Shown: positions 1-5,757, counted from the first letter of the stretch. The stretch is DNA of 6,062 nt from an uncultured Syntrophobacteraceae bacterium (GCA_937889795.1 CALBZH010000732.1:1-6062); one strand, 5' to 3'. Program-made: numbers and translations. Notes: generated by a model from the sequence alone, not told the origin.

Positions 1-316
1 CGTGATAGAAGATCATCACGTTCATCCAGTCAGGGTTGTTGTCGTTGTAAAAGGAGATGGCCGGACGGGTGTTGATGACTGTCTCGTAAGGGTTGTTCGG
101 GTAGAGCTCATAGCGCCCTTTGCCCTTGAGCACCTCCACATCGTGCACCCAGTAGTCGTACAGGGTGGGGATCATGACCTTGGGGCTGAGCTCGATCAGG
201 TCCTTGTTGGTGACCACGTACTCGAGCGTCTCGTCGTCAAAGCGAAGCCCTGCGGCCCGTGCCCGCTCCTTGCACGCCTCCATGATCCGCTTGGTGTGCT
301 GATTGATGAGCTCCAT
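1..316 (-). CDS. spoVR: SpoVR family protein, N-terminal part (cut by the window edge)
   Basis: The reading frame starts with ATG at 316 and runs off the left edge after 105 codons, so only the N-terminus is present. The translation contains the SpoVR-type stretch NTRPAISFYNDNNPDWMNVM (about residues 81-100), preceded by YDYWVHDVEVLKGKGRYELY. SpoVR (E. coli YcgB) is a soluble protein of about 450-510 residues. It is needed for normal spore cortex in Bacillus, but its biochemical role in non-sporulating bacteria is unresolved. The start is supported by GGAG six bases upstream (323-326). It lies 13 bp after the stop of the DUF444 gene, so it is the third gene of the prkA operon, a widely conserved order. 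The family call is firm; the length and C-terminus cannot be judged. Confidence 0.93.
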   Translation of the reverse strand, partial: MELINQHTKRIMEACKERARAAGLRFDDETLEYVVTNKDLIELSPKVMIPTLYDYWVHDVEVLKGKGRYELYPNNPYETVINTRPAISFYNDNNPDWMNVMIFYH

Positions 317-329
317 GCTCGACTCCGTG

Positions 330-1676
330 TCACGAAACCAACTGCCTGATGCCTTCGATGAGCCGTTCCTCGCTGACCTTGTCCCCGACGACGTCCATGC
401 GGATGAGCTTGGGGTGCTCGTCGAGGAGCCCGGATCCCCGGATGTAGCGCTCGACCGACGACGTGTACGGCGAGCCCGCGCTGCCCCCGCTCGCGACCGT
501 GATCCCGACCCGGTTGGCGTAGGTCAGCATCTTCCGAAGCTCGGGGACAGTCTTGCTCCCCTCGGTGTCCCAGTCGTCCCCGTCGGTCCCGTGAAAGACA
601 TAGATGTTGTAATCCCGCGCCAGATCGTCCCGTTCGACGATCTCGCTCACCATGCGGTAGGCGGACTCGACGCGCGTGCCTCCCGCAACCGACGAGTGTG
701 CGTAGGTGTGGAAGTCGTCCACTTCCTTGGCTTCCGTGTCGTGCAGGATGAACCGGGTTTCCACCTGCTTTTCGTACTGGAAGAGCAGCCAGCTGTAGAT
801 GAGCACGTGCTGCGTGACGACGACTTCCGTGGGGTTTCCCGACATGGACCCCGAATAGTCGCGCACGAAGAAGACCATGGCCTGGGATTCGAGGTCCTTT
901 TCCCGGGACAGGATTCGGTACACTTCGTCCGCAGGGGAGACGACCAGGCTCGTGGTGTCGATGTCGTCGACGTCGCTCACCCGCCCGAGGCCGATATTGG
1001 TCTCGAGGATGCGCTTGAGCGTCGCCTTCTTGTCGAGCACCTGCCCGAAGCCCTTGTTGCGGTCCGTCAGATCGTAGGTGTATCGCGTGAGGGAGCGCTT
1101 TTTCCCTTTTTCACGCAAATTCGGCAGCTCGAATTTCTCGGTAAGAATGCGCCCGAGATCGTACGCGCTGGATTCCAGCTCGTGCTCGCCCCCTTCGCCC
1201 TGACCGGCCCCGCCGGACCCGGTTCCGGGCTGTCCGTCTATGGGCTCCTCCCCGATGACTTCGCCTTCCTGCGCATCCCCGGAGCCCCCGCCCTCGCCCT
1301 GCTCCTCTTCGTCTTCATCCCGACTGTCGTGGATCAGCTTCTCCTCGACGGTCGTCGGGACCAGGATCACCTTGTCCTTCTCACCGCGCCCGGGCTTGAC
1401 CAGCTTCCCGATCCGGATCTTGCGCGGAAACCCGTCCTTTTCGCGCTGGCGGTCCCGCTCGAGGAGCTCATCGAGGGAGCTCAAGCCCTGGAGGAATGTC
1501 GCGCGAGGGGGCGTCATGGCCTGGATGGCGCCAAGGTCGCTCACGCCGTACATCTCTCTCGTCATCCGAGCCCGCAAGGATTGAGCGTCGGGTGCCGTCC
1601 GCCGGGTGCTCTCGCGCACCTCATGGACCGCCCCTTCCGCCTCCTGTCGTCTTTCCACCTCGTGCCGGTCGCTCAT
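330..1676 (-). CDS. yhbH: DUF444 / YeaH-YhbH family protein with a vWA-type metal-binding motif
   Basis: 448 residues, close to the 427 of E. coli YeaH. The N-terminal half is charged, with a low-complexity acidic and glycine-rich linker at about 118-165. It is followed by the conserved LESSAYDLGRILTEKFELPNL region (about 167-187) and a C-terminal domain that looks like von Willebrand factor A. MIDAS-type metal ligands are visible: D273-x-S275-x-S277 in RDYSGSMSG, T334 in AGGTRV, and D365/D367 in FHGTDGDDW. In this family the protein is encoded next to PrkA and is thought to work with it, but its molecular function is unknown. The start at 1676 has AGAGG five bases upstream and lies 26 bp after the prkA stop. 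A role as metal-dependent adaptor or substrate scaffold for the PrkA ATPase is inference from the AAA+/vWA pairing. Confidence 0.95.
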   Translation of the reverse strand: MSDRHEVERRQEAEGAVHEVRESTRRTAPDAQSLRARMTREMYGVSDLGAIQAMTPPRATFLQGLSSLDELLERDRQREKDGFPRKIRIGKLVKPGRGEKDKVILVPTTVEEKLIHDSRDEDEEEQGEGGGSGDAQEGEVIGEEPIDGQPGTGSGGAGQGEGGEHELESSAYDLGRILTEKFELPNLREKGKKRSLTRYTYDLTDRNKGFGQVLDKKATLKRILETNIGLGRVSDVDDIDTTSLVVSPADEVYRILSREKDLESQAMVFFVRDYSGSMSGNPTEVVVTQHVLIYSWLLFQYEKQVETRFILHDTEAKEVDDFHTYAHSSVAGGTRVESAYRMVSEIVERDDLARDYNIYVFHGTDGDDWDTEGSKTVPELRKMLTYANRVGITVASGGSAGSPYTSSVERYIRGSGLLDEHPKLIRMDVVGDKVSEERLIEGIRQLVS

Positions 1677-1702
1677 TTCAGCCTCTTCCCGTCAAGCCGG
1701 GC

Positions 1703-3769
1703 TCAGTTCTCGTCATTCTGCGTGCAGAAGTATTCAATGGTCTTCTGGGCGCAGGTGGTGCAGTAGCCGAGCTTTTTCAGCATCGTGTCGATCATCCGGT
1801 CGTAGAGCTTCTGGTTCTCCTCGTTGGTGCGGTTGGCGAGCGCCCCAATGAGGCTCCCGGCGCCGGCGATGTCGGATTTCAGCCGCACGTCGGTTACGGC
1901 CTTCACCAGCTCGAGGTTGTCCATGAAGTCGTAGCTCGGGTCCACGGACATTTTCTGCCCGTAGATCTTGCGGATGGACGTCCGGAACGACTCGCGCTGC
2001 TCACGGCTTTTCAAGCCCAGCCGCTCCTCGACGCTCTGGATGTAGCGCTCGTCGATCTTGAGCGCCTTGAGCTCCCCCGTCTGCGGGTTGCGGTATTTCC
2101 ACATCTTGTCCGGCCCCAGATTGTCCGCGTCGATCCCGATGATCATGTTGACGTAGTTCATGACGTCTTTTCGGATGGCGTGGGGCTCGTCCATGTAGGC
2201 GTTGAACATCTCCGTGGTGATGCGCTCGCGGTAAAGGCCGCGCCCGATCTTCAGATCATCGAGGTATTTCACGCGGTCGGACGCATCCGCGACGTAGTCC
2301 AGGATGATCCGATCCAGGCATTTAAAGACATCAAAGGCGAACATGCACTGGCCTTCGTTGGTCTCCGACGTTTCCATGAGGAGCTGGAGCGCCCGCCCCA
2401 AGTTGCGCTGCCCGAGCCCCTTCTGGCCAAACCGCTTGGTGATGTCCGGCTCGTGGTTGAGGGCGTCGATCACTTCCGAGAGCGTCTTGATGCTCTTTTC
2501 GCCGGCGACTTCCCCGGCCGCGAGCTTCATGGTTTCGATGGGCGTGAGCTTCTCCGACCTCGGGAGGCGCGAGAGCACACATGCGACGGAGATTCCGTAG
2601 TTGAGGTTGGGATCCTGGTGGAGCGTTTCCTTGGTGAGGGTCGTCTTCGCTTCGGATCCGATGGCATAGGCGGTCAGGTGCTCCTGCAGCCGGTAGTCCG
2701 TGTTGTGCGCCACGTAGCAGATGCGGCAGCGGTCGACGATGGGGGCCTCCTCCTTTTCCGCGAGGAAGCGGTTGAACTCGGAATTGTTGCTCGTCGCGAT
2801 GATGAGCGTGTCGATGGGCCAGCGGAACCCGTCGATCTCGATGTTCCGGTTCTGGATCACGCCAAGGTAGACCTGCACGAGGTCTTTCTTGTTCTTAAAG
2901 ACCTCGTCGCTGAAGTGGATCCCGCCTCCTGCGACTCGGGCGAGGGCACCCCGCCTCAGGTCAAAGCGGTACGGGTTGTTCGCGTCGGTGATGTGGAGCA
3001 GCCGCTGGATGGATTCCTCCCCCAGCAGATCGACGGCGGACGAGGTGATCTTGTCCTTGGCCGAGTATTTGCCCGTCACGGTCCCCATGCTTTCGCTCAA
3101 CGGGACGGGCACGACTTCGATGTGTTTTAAGATCTCATCCACGTTCCCGTCCGCAAACGCCCGAATCTCGCTGAAGATGTAATCGCTGCAGGCGCCGAGC
3201 GGCCGGTAGCTCGCGAACAACCGGTCGAGCTCGGCGTCGTCGTAGCTGTACCGATCGGCGAAGAAGGCGCGAGAGCGGTCCTGCGTCTCGAACAGGTTCA
3301 GGGCGAGGATCATCGGGTCTTCGAAGGTCTGGGACTGGATCGTGCGGATCTTTCCGTAGCTCCCGATTTGGTCGAGGCCCTGGAAATTGAAGGTGTAGCG
3401 GCGGTTTCCCTCCCGGGCGACAAAATTGCGGTAGAGGCTGCACAGGAAGTCCACGAAGAAGGTCTTGCCGTTGCCGGGCTCGCCCACGAGCACAAACGCC
3501 ATCTCCCGGGAGGATCCCCCCTGAGCGGCGTCCTTCACGAACGACACGAAGCTGTTGATCTCGTCGTACATGCCGACAACGTGTTTGGCCCCGGTCCGGA
3601 ACAGCTTGAAATCGTAGCTCGTCTTCCCGTTGACGACGACCTTTTCAATGCCGCCGTTGTCGCCGAGGATCATCCTGGCCACGGCCTGGTACGCGTTTTC
3701 AAAGCGCCGTCTGCCTGCTTTGACCTCCCGGATGTGATGGTCAAGGGTGGTTATCGAGCGATTCTCCAT
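1703..3769 (-). CDS. prkA: PrkA family AAA+ serine protein kinase (YeaG-like)
   Basis: 688 residues, longer than B. subtilis PrkA (631) and E. coli YeaG (644). The N-terminal AAA+ module shows Walker A GEPGNGKT (96-103), a Walker B-like GGGIHFSDEV (281-290), a sensor-1-like IIATSNNSEF (323-332) and a conserved DR (346-347) that matches the YeaG region FLDRV. The C-terminal half corresponds to the PrkA kinase-type domain and includes MWKYRNPQTGEL (556-567), which matches the YDPDTG-like stretch of YeaG. Members phosphorylate serine in unidentified proteins and take part in stationary-phase, starvation and sporulation responses; the Bacillus protein has also been reported to act as an ATP-dependent protease. 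A cysteine cluster, C670-x2-C673-x8-C682, lies at the extreme C-terminus. The ATG at 3769 has GGGAG eight bases upstream. First gene of the prkA-yhbH-spoVR operon. The family is certain; the precise activity is not. Confidence 0.96.
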   Translation of the reverse strand: MENRSITTLDHHIREVKAGRRRFENAYQAVARMILGDNGGIEKVVVNGKTSYDFKLFRTGAKHVVGMYDEINSFVSFVKDAAQGGSSREMAFVLVGEPGNGKTFFVDFLCSLYRNFVAREGNRRYTFNFQGLDQIGSYGKIRTIQSQTFEDPMILALNLFETQDRSRAFFADRYSYDDAELDRLFASYRPLGACSDYIFSEIRAFADGNVDEILKHIEVVPVPLSESMGTVTGKYSAKDKITSSAVDLLGEESIQRLLHITDANNPYRFDLRRGALARVAGGGIHFSDEVFKNKKDLVQVYLGVIQNRNIEIDGFRWPIDTLIIATSNNSEFNRFLAEKEEAPIVDRCRICYVAHNTDYRLQEHLTAYAIGSEAKTTLTKETLHQDPNLNYGISVACVLSRLPRSEKLTPIETMKLAAGEVAGEKSIKTLSEVIDALNHEPDITKRFGQKGLGQRNLGRALQLLMETSETNEGQCMFAFDVFKCLDRIILDYVADASDRVKYLDDLKIGRGLYRERITTEMFNAYMDEPHAIRKDVMNYVNMIIGIDADNLGPDKMWKYRNPQTGELKALKIDERYIQSVEERLGLKSREQRESFRTSIRKIYGQKMSVDPSYDFMDNLELVKAVTDVRLKSDIAGAGSLIGALANRTNEENQKLYDRMIDTMLKKLGYCTTCAQKTIEYFCTQNDEN

Positions 3770-3784
3770 GACGGTGACTCCCTG

Positions 3785-3789
3785 TTGAG
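3785..3789 (-). promoter_or_regulatory. Shine-Dalgarno region of prkA
   Basis: On the minus strand the bases before the prkA ATG (3769) read GGGAGTCACCGTC, with GGGAG about eight bases from the start. This fixes the start codon. The sequence lies about 60 bp downstream of the leader terminator and should be unaffected by it once read-through occurs. Confidence 0.55.
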
Positions 3790-3850
3790 TAGGAGGCGGG
3801 AGCGGCGCTGACGCTTAACCGGCTCGGCCAGCGGAGGGAAAGCGCGGGAC

Positions 3851-3879
3851 AAAAAAGCCATGGTCCGACGGCCATGGCT
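3851..3879 (-). terminator. Intrinsic terminator in the prkA leader
   Basis: On the minus strand AGCCATGG (3879-3872) and CCATGGCT (3863-3856) form a perfect 8-bp stem with an 8-base loop, and the second arm runs directly into six T residues (3856-3851). This is the classical factor-independent layout, and it works only on the minus strand because no T run follows on the plus strand. It ends about 80 bp before the prkA start, and no minus-strand gene lies immediately upstream. It therefore ends either hsp20 read-through, a small RNA, or a regulated prkA leader. Confidence 0.75.
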
Positions 3880-4075
3880 CGAGAGGGGGAAGCTCAATGC
3901 TGTCGGCCGGGCCGGCTCAAGGGCTATTGTCACACATCTTCATGTAGCTGAGTCGTGAGCGAGCGTGAATGCCTGCCAATCCTTCCTCCAAGACGTCGTT
4001 CCTCGGATCTTCGTTGTTTCCGTTCCGTTCAACCGCGGATTGAAACCGTGTTCCCGCTACCTGAATGGGTTAAGA

Positions 4076-4091
4076 GGCAATTCGCATGCCA
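4076..4091 (-). promoter_or_regulatory. Candidate sigma-54 (RpoN) promoter for the prkA operon
   Basis: The minus strand reads TGGCATGCGAATTGCC from 4091 to 4076. This matches TGGCAC-N5-TTGC at nine of ten fixed positions, with the invariant GG and GC at correct spacing and a T just before. The start point would be near 4065, giving a leader of about 295 bases. Enterobacterial yeaG-yeaH is known to be under NtrC/sigma-54 control, which fits. An 8-5-8 inverted repeat centred about 127 bp upstream of the predicted start lies where enhancer-binding proteins usually bind. No transcription data support it here. Confidence 0.5.
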
Positions 4092-4157
4092 AAGTCACAC
4101 AGACGCATCGAAAAAGAGCGGGGGTCGGTACGAGCGCTAATCACTGGAAATAACAAG

Positions 4158-4186
4158 ATTATAATGGCAGATGTGAAAGCAGACAA
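4158..4186 (-). promoter_or_regulatory. Candidate sigma-70-type promoter reading toward prkA
   Basis: The minus strand has TTGTCT (4186-4181), a 17-base spacer and TATAAT (4163-4158). The -10 matches the consensus at all six bases and the -35 at four of six (TTG and C). The start point would be about 4151. The transcript would pass through the sigma-54-like site and reach the intrinsic terminator about 300 bases later. The -35 lies inside the left arm of the perfect inverted repeat 4182-4202, so a protein bound there could block this promoter. Confidence 0.5.
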
Positions 4187-4202
4187 GGGAAGAGCCCTTG
4201 TC
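4182..4202. promoter_or_regulatory. Perfect inverted repeat, candidate regulator binding site
   Basis: GACAAGGG (4182-4189) and CCCTTGTC (4195-4202) are exact reverse complements separated by five bases. There is no T run on either side, so a terminator is unlikely. The site overlaps the -35 of the sigma-70-like promoter and lies about 110-125 bp upstream of the sigma-54-like promoter. It could be a repressor operator for the first or an enhancer site for the second. The regulator is unknown. Confidence 0.5.
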
Positions 4203-4310
4203 CAGCCCGTGTTGCGCTGGATCGTCATCGGGTTGACGTCCGGATGGAGAGGGCCGGTGGGGCGAGGTGGGGTTCTCCAGAAACGAGGATGGACATTGTG
4301 ATTGAGAAGC

Positions 4311-4366
4311 TCAATGCTCTGACAGGGTGAGGAGACCGTTCACTCAGAAGCCTGCCAGAGCATTGA
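4311..4366 (-). terminator. Long hairpin in the 3' untranslated region of the second hsp20 gene
   Basis: Arms of 16 bases (4311-4326 and 4351-4366) are complementary except at one position, with a 24-base loop that contains a small inner GTGA/TCAC pair. As minus-strand RNA the odd position is a G-U wobble, so the stem is continuous. As plus-strand RNA it would be an A-C mismatch. This and its place 44 bases after the hsp20 stop point to a structure acting in the hsp20 transcript. There is no T run, so it may be a processing or stability element, or a factor-assisted terminator, and not a classical terminator. Confidence 0.5.
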
Positions 4367-4410
4367 CATCCCGCCGCCCGGATGCGCGGACAATCAGGGG
4401 GATCTCAGGA

Positions 4411-4809
4411 TCAAGAAGCCTTGATCTCGATTCGCCGCGGCTTCACGGCTTCCACCTTGGGCAATGTCACCGTCAGCACACCGTCTTTCATGGTCGCCTC
4501 GATCTTCGCCCGGTCGATGGCACTCGACAGATTGAACTGCCGGTAATAGTCGCCCACCGCGTATTCGCTCCAGATCGAGGTTCTATCGGTCGCGTGGTTG
4601 GGAACCGTACCCCGGATGGTCAGCAGGTCCTTGTCCAGGTCGATGGTCACGTCATCGAGCCCAACGCCTGGCATGTCCGCGACCAGCGTCAGACTGGCCT
4701 CCGCCTCATAGATGTCGACGGCGGGCGCGAAGACCGGCTTGTTGCGGGTATGCTCCCCGCTGCGCTCCACTTCCTTCTTTTCCTGTACCTGAAGACTGTT
4801 GTCAGCCAT
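4411..4809 (-). CDS. hsp20: Small heat-shock protein, Hsp20/alpha-crystallin family (second of pair)
   Basis: 132 residues with a short hydrophilic N-terminus (1-24) and an alpha-crystallin domain at about 26-120. Hallmarks are VDIYEAEASLTLVADMPGV (31-49), DVTIDLDKDLLTIRG (53-67) and DGVLTVTLPK (109-118). The tail ends with the I-x-I anchor I127-E-I129. It is an ATP-independent cytoplasmic holdase that keeps unfolding proteins soluble for Hsp70/ClpB, normally as a large oligomer. The ATG at 4809 has GGAG eight bases upstream. The N-terminal arm is shorter and more charged than in its neighbour, so the two probably differ in oligomer form or clients. It lies 86 bp after the first hsp20, likely co-transcribed. 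The 86-bp gap contains a small CACCC/GGGTG hairpin (4830-4845). Confidence 0.95.
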   Translation of the reverse strand: MADNSLQVQEKKEVERSGEHTRNKPVFAPAVDIYEAEASLTLVADMPGVGLDDVTIDLDKDLLTIRGTVPNHATDRTSIWSEYAVGDYYRQFNLSSAIDRAKIEATMKDGVLTVTLPKVEAVKPRRIEIKAS

Positions 4810-4895
4810 GGTGTCATCTCCCTTGGGCTCACCCTCTCATGGGTGTGGGTTGAATCATCACGTCAGCTTATCCCGTGGACCCAAACGCAGCCTCG

Positions 4896-5360
4896 TCAGC
4901 TCGTCTTGACCGTGATCGATCGGGGCTTTGCTTGCTCCGCCTTGGGAAGCGTCAGCCGAAGGACGCCATCCCTGTACTCCGCCTCAACCTGGTCAGCCTG
5001 CACCTCGTAAGGCAGCGAGATGGACTTGCTGAACCGGCCGTTGACACGCTCCCTTCGGTGATAGCTGACGTTCTCTGGAGTGTCCGCCTTGCGCTCGCCC
5101 CGCAGGACCAGGGTGCTGCCTTCCACCGAGATCTCCAGGTCCTCCGCGCGCACTCCGGGAACCTCCGCTTCGAGGAACAGCGTATCCCCGGTTTCACTGA
5201 GGTTGAGTGCGGGGAAAACGCCCGATCCGGCTCCGAAGCCCCCCGAGGGCCACCGGCTCGAAACGTTCGAGAAGAGTCGGTCCATTTCGCGTTTGGCACG
5301 AGCAAGCTCCGCCAAGGGATTGCCAAAATCGGCGAACGTGGGATAACGGAACAGTGCCAT
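4896..5360 (-). CDS. hsp20: Small heat-shock protein, Hsp20/alpha-crystallin family (first of pair)
   Basis: 154 residues, a usual length for bacterial class A small heat-shock proteins. The N-terminal arm (1-48) has the typical MDRLFSN (26-32) and a Gly/Ser-rich hinge. The alpha-crystallin domain spans about 50-141: ALNLSETGDTLFLEAEVPGV (51-70), EISVEGSTLVLRGER (76-90), RERVNGRFSKSISLP (103-117) and DGVLRLTLPK (131-140). The C-terminal anchor is I149-T-V151. It is a cytoplasmic holdase chaperone. The ATG at 5360 follows a very strong AGGAGGT seven bases upstream, so high expression is expected when induced. It is clearly a different paralogue from the next gene, not a recent duplicate. A promoter with a flanking dyad (5422-5476) lies just upstream. 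Confidence 0.96.
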   Translation of the reverse strand: MALFRYPTFADFGNPLAELARAKREMDRLFSNVSSRWPSGGFGAGSGVFPALNLSETGDTLFLEAEVPGVRAEDLEISVEGSTLVLRGERKADTPENVSYHRRERVNGRFSKSISLPYEVQADQVEAEYRDGVLRLTLPKAEQAKPRSITVKTS

Positions 5361-5361
5361 G

Positions 5362-5380
5362 GGTTATACCTCCTCTAACC
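5362..5380 (-). promoter_or_regulatory. Strong ribosome binding site of the first hsp20, in a small hairpin loop
   Basis: The minus strand reads AGGAGGT ending seven bases before the ATG, close to the ideal Shine-Dalgarno. It sits in the nine-base loop of a possible 5-bp stem (GGTTA/TAACC, 5376-5380 with 5362-5366). The stem is short, and the site would be exposed in the loop, so translation should be efficient. Confidence 0.6.
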
Positions 5381-5421
5381 TAGTGATTTGTTTATTCTAA
5401 GTGTTTCCAACCTTCAGGCTG

Positions 5422-5450
5422 AAGTTAGGTTCCGGTGTGCCGTATGTCAA
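5422..5450 (-). promoter_or_regulatory. Candidate promoter of the hsp20 pair
   Basis: The minus strand shows a perfect -35 TTGACA (5450-5445), a 17-base spacer and a weak -10 TAACTT (5427-5422). The start point would be near 5415, giving a leader of about 55 bases. A second -10-like TAGAAT (5399-5394) has no matching -35. No CIRCE element or heat-shock sigma consensus was recognised. Two dyads flank or overlap this promoter: 5451-5476 touching the -35, and one at 5409-5426 overlapping the -10. Confidence 0.5.
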
Positions 5451-5476
5451 TACACGAAATGAAGTGTTTTCGTGTA
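5451..5476. promoter_or_regulatory. 9-8-9 inverted repeat abutting the hsp20 -35, candidate operator
   Basis: TACACGAAA (5451-5459) and TTTCGTGTA (5468-5476) are perfect reverse complements separated by eight bases. The left arm touches the TTGACA at 5445-5450 with no gap. There is no T tract on either strand, so it is not an intrinsic terminator. The layout resembles CIRCE (9-N9-9), but the arm sequence is different. A transcription factor site controlling the hsp20 pair is likely; the factor is unknown. Confidence 0.5.
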
Positions 5477-5640
5477 AAACAATCAAAACCACCAGCATCC
5501 GGGAGAACGGGAAGAGATTCCTTCTCCAGGGCAGCACCAAAAGGTGAGTGCAACCGGAGTGAGCGTCACCTCGGGGGCGCCTCCTGGCGTCATCGTAAGG
5601 ACTCGGCTCTCTATTCCGCGAACGGCTGAGAAATGGACTG

Positions 5641-5673
5641 CCTGTCATCGCGACCGACGGGAGACATCTCCAG
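5641..5673. repeat. Possible decayed copy of a common GTCATTGCGA-type interspersed repeat
   Basis: The stretch begins CTGTCATCGCGACCGACGG and ends in GACATCTCC. It recalls the interspersed element seen between genes of many environmental bacteria, whose ends read roughly TGTCATTGCGAG and CAATCTCC. The match is approximate and from memory, so this is a weak call. Confidence 0.25.
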
Positions 5674-5715
5674 TGCTCCTTCAAAGAAGTATTGCCGGGC
5701 AGGAGAACACCCCCT

Positions 5716-5757
5716 CAACCCCTCTCGAGGGGGGAATCAAAAGGGGGCGTGGGGTTG
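5716..5757 (-). repeat. G/C-rich inverted repeat, possible end of the transporter transcript
   Basis: CAACCCC (5716-5722) and GGGGTTG (5751-5757) are exact reverse complements. A second short hairpin, CCCCT with a CTCG loop and AGGGG (5719-5732), competes with it. On the minus strand a TTTT lies inside the structure and no T run follows. Sequence of this style (runs of C and G around GAATCAAAAGG) is typical of dispersed intergenic elements. It lies 128 bp after the transporter stop. Confidence 0.35.

Larger units (their letters stand above)
3770..4410. other. 641-bp intergenic regulatory region upstream of prkA
   Basis: No convincing gene is seen here. The short open frames on both strands have no family resemblance, no good ribosome site and no partner genes. 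The stretch instead holds a dense set of minus-strand signals reading toward prkA: a long hairpin after hsp20 (4311-4366), a perfect inverted repeat (4182-4202), a sigma-70-like promoter (4158-4186), a sigma-54-like promoter (4076-4091), a TTCAA-N7-TTGAA dyad (4028-4044) and an intrinsic terminator (3851-3879). The part between about 3960 and 4180 is less G/C-rich than the genes. Confidence 0.7.

Noticed and set aside
303..1766. A 487-codon open frame on the plus strand
   Set aside because: It lies antisense to the DUF444 gene, whose family motifs are clear. Its translation shows no family resemblance. It is a frame shadow in G/C-rich coding DNA.
1496..3130. A 544-codon open frame on the plus strand
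   Set aside because: It is antisense to prkA and rich in V, D, H and L in the pattern of a reversed coding frame. The PrkA motifs on the other strand decide the issue.
3751..3933. A 60-codon minus-strand frame (GTG start) overlapping the prkA start, a possible leader peptide
   Set aside because: It has no good ribosome site, runs through the terminator hairpin and shows no codon run or other attenuation signature.
3992..4010. A stretch resembling the adapter end GACGCTCTTCCGATCT
   Set aside because: The match is imperfect with several differences, unlike the exact match at 6019-6062. It is probably chance.
3955..4301. Three short plus-strand frames in the prkA upstream gap
   Set aside because: They overlap one another, lack ribosome sites and recognisable domains, and cover the candidate regulatory elements.
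5362..5415. RNA thermometer in the hsp20 leader
   Set aside because: I found no ROSE-like or four-U pairing with the Shine-Dalgarno. The only stem (5 bp) leaves it exposed in the loop.
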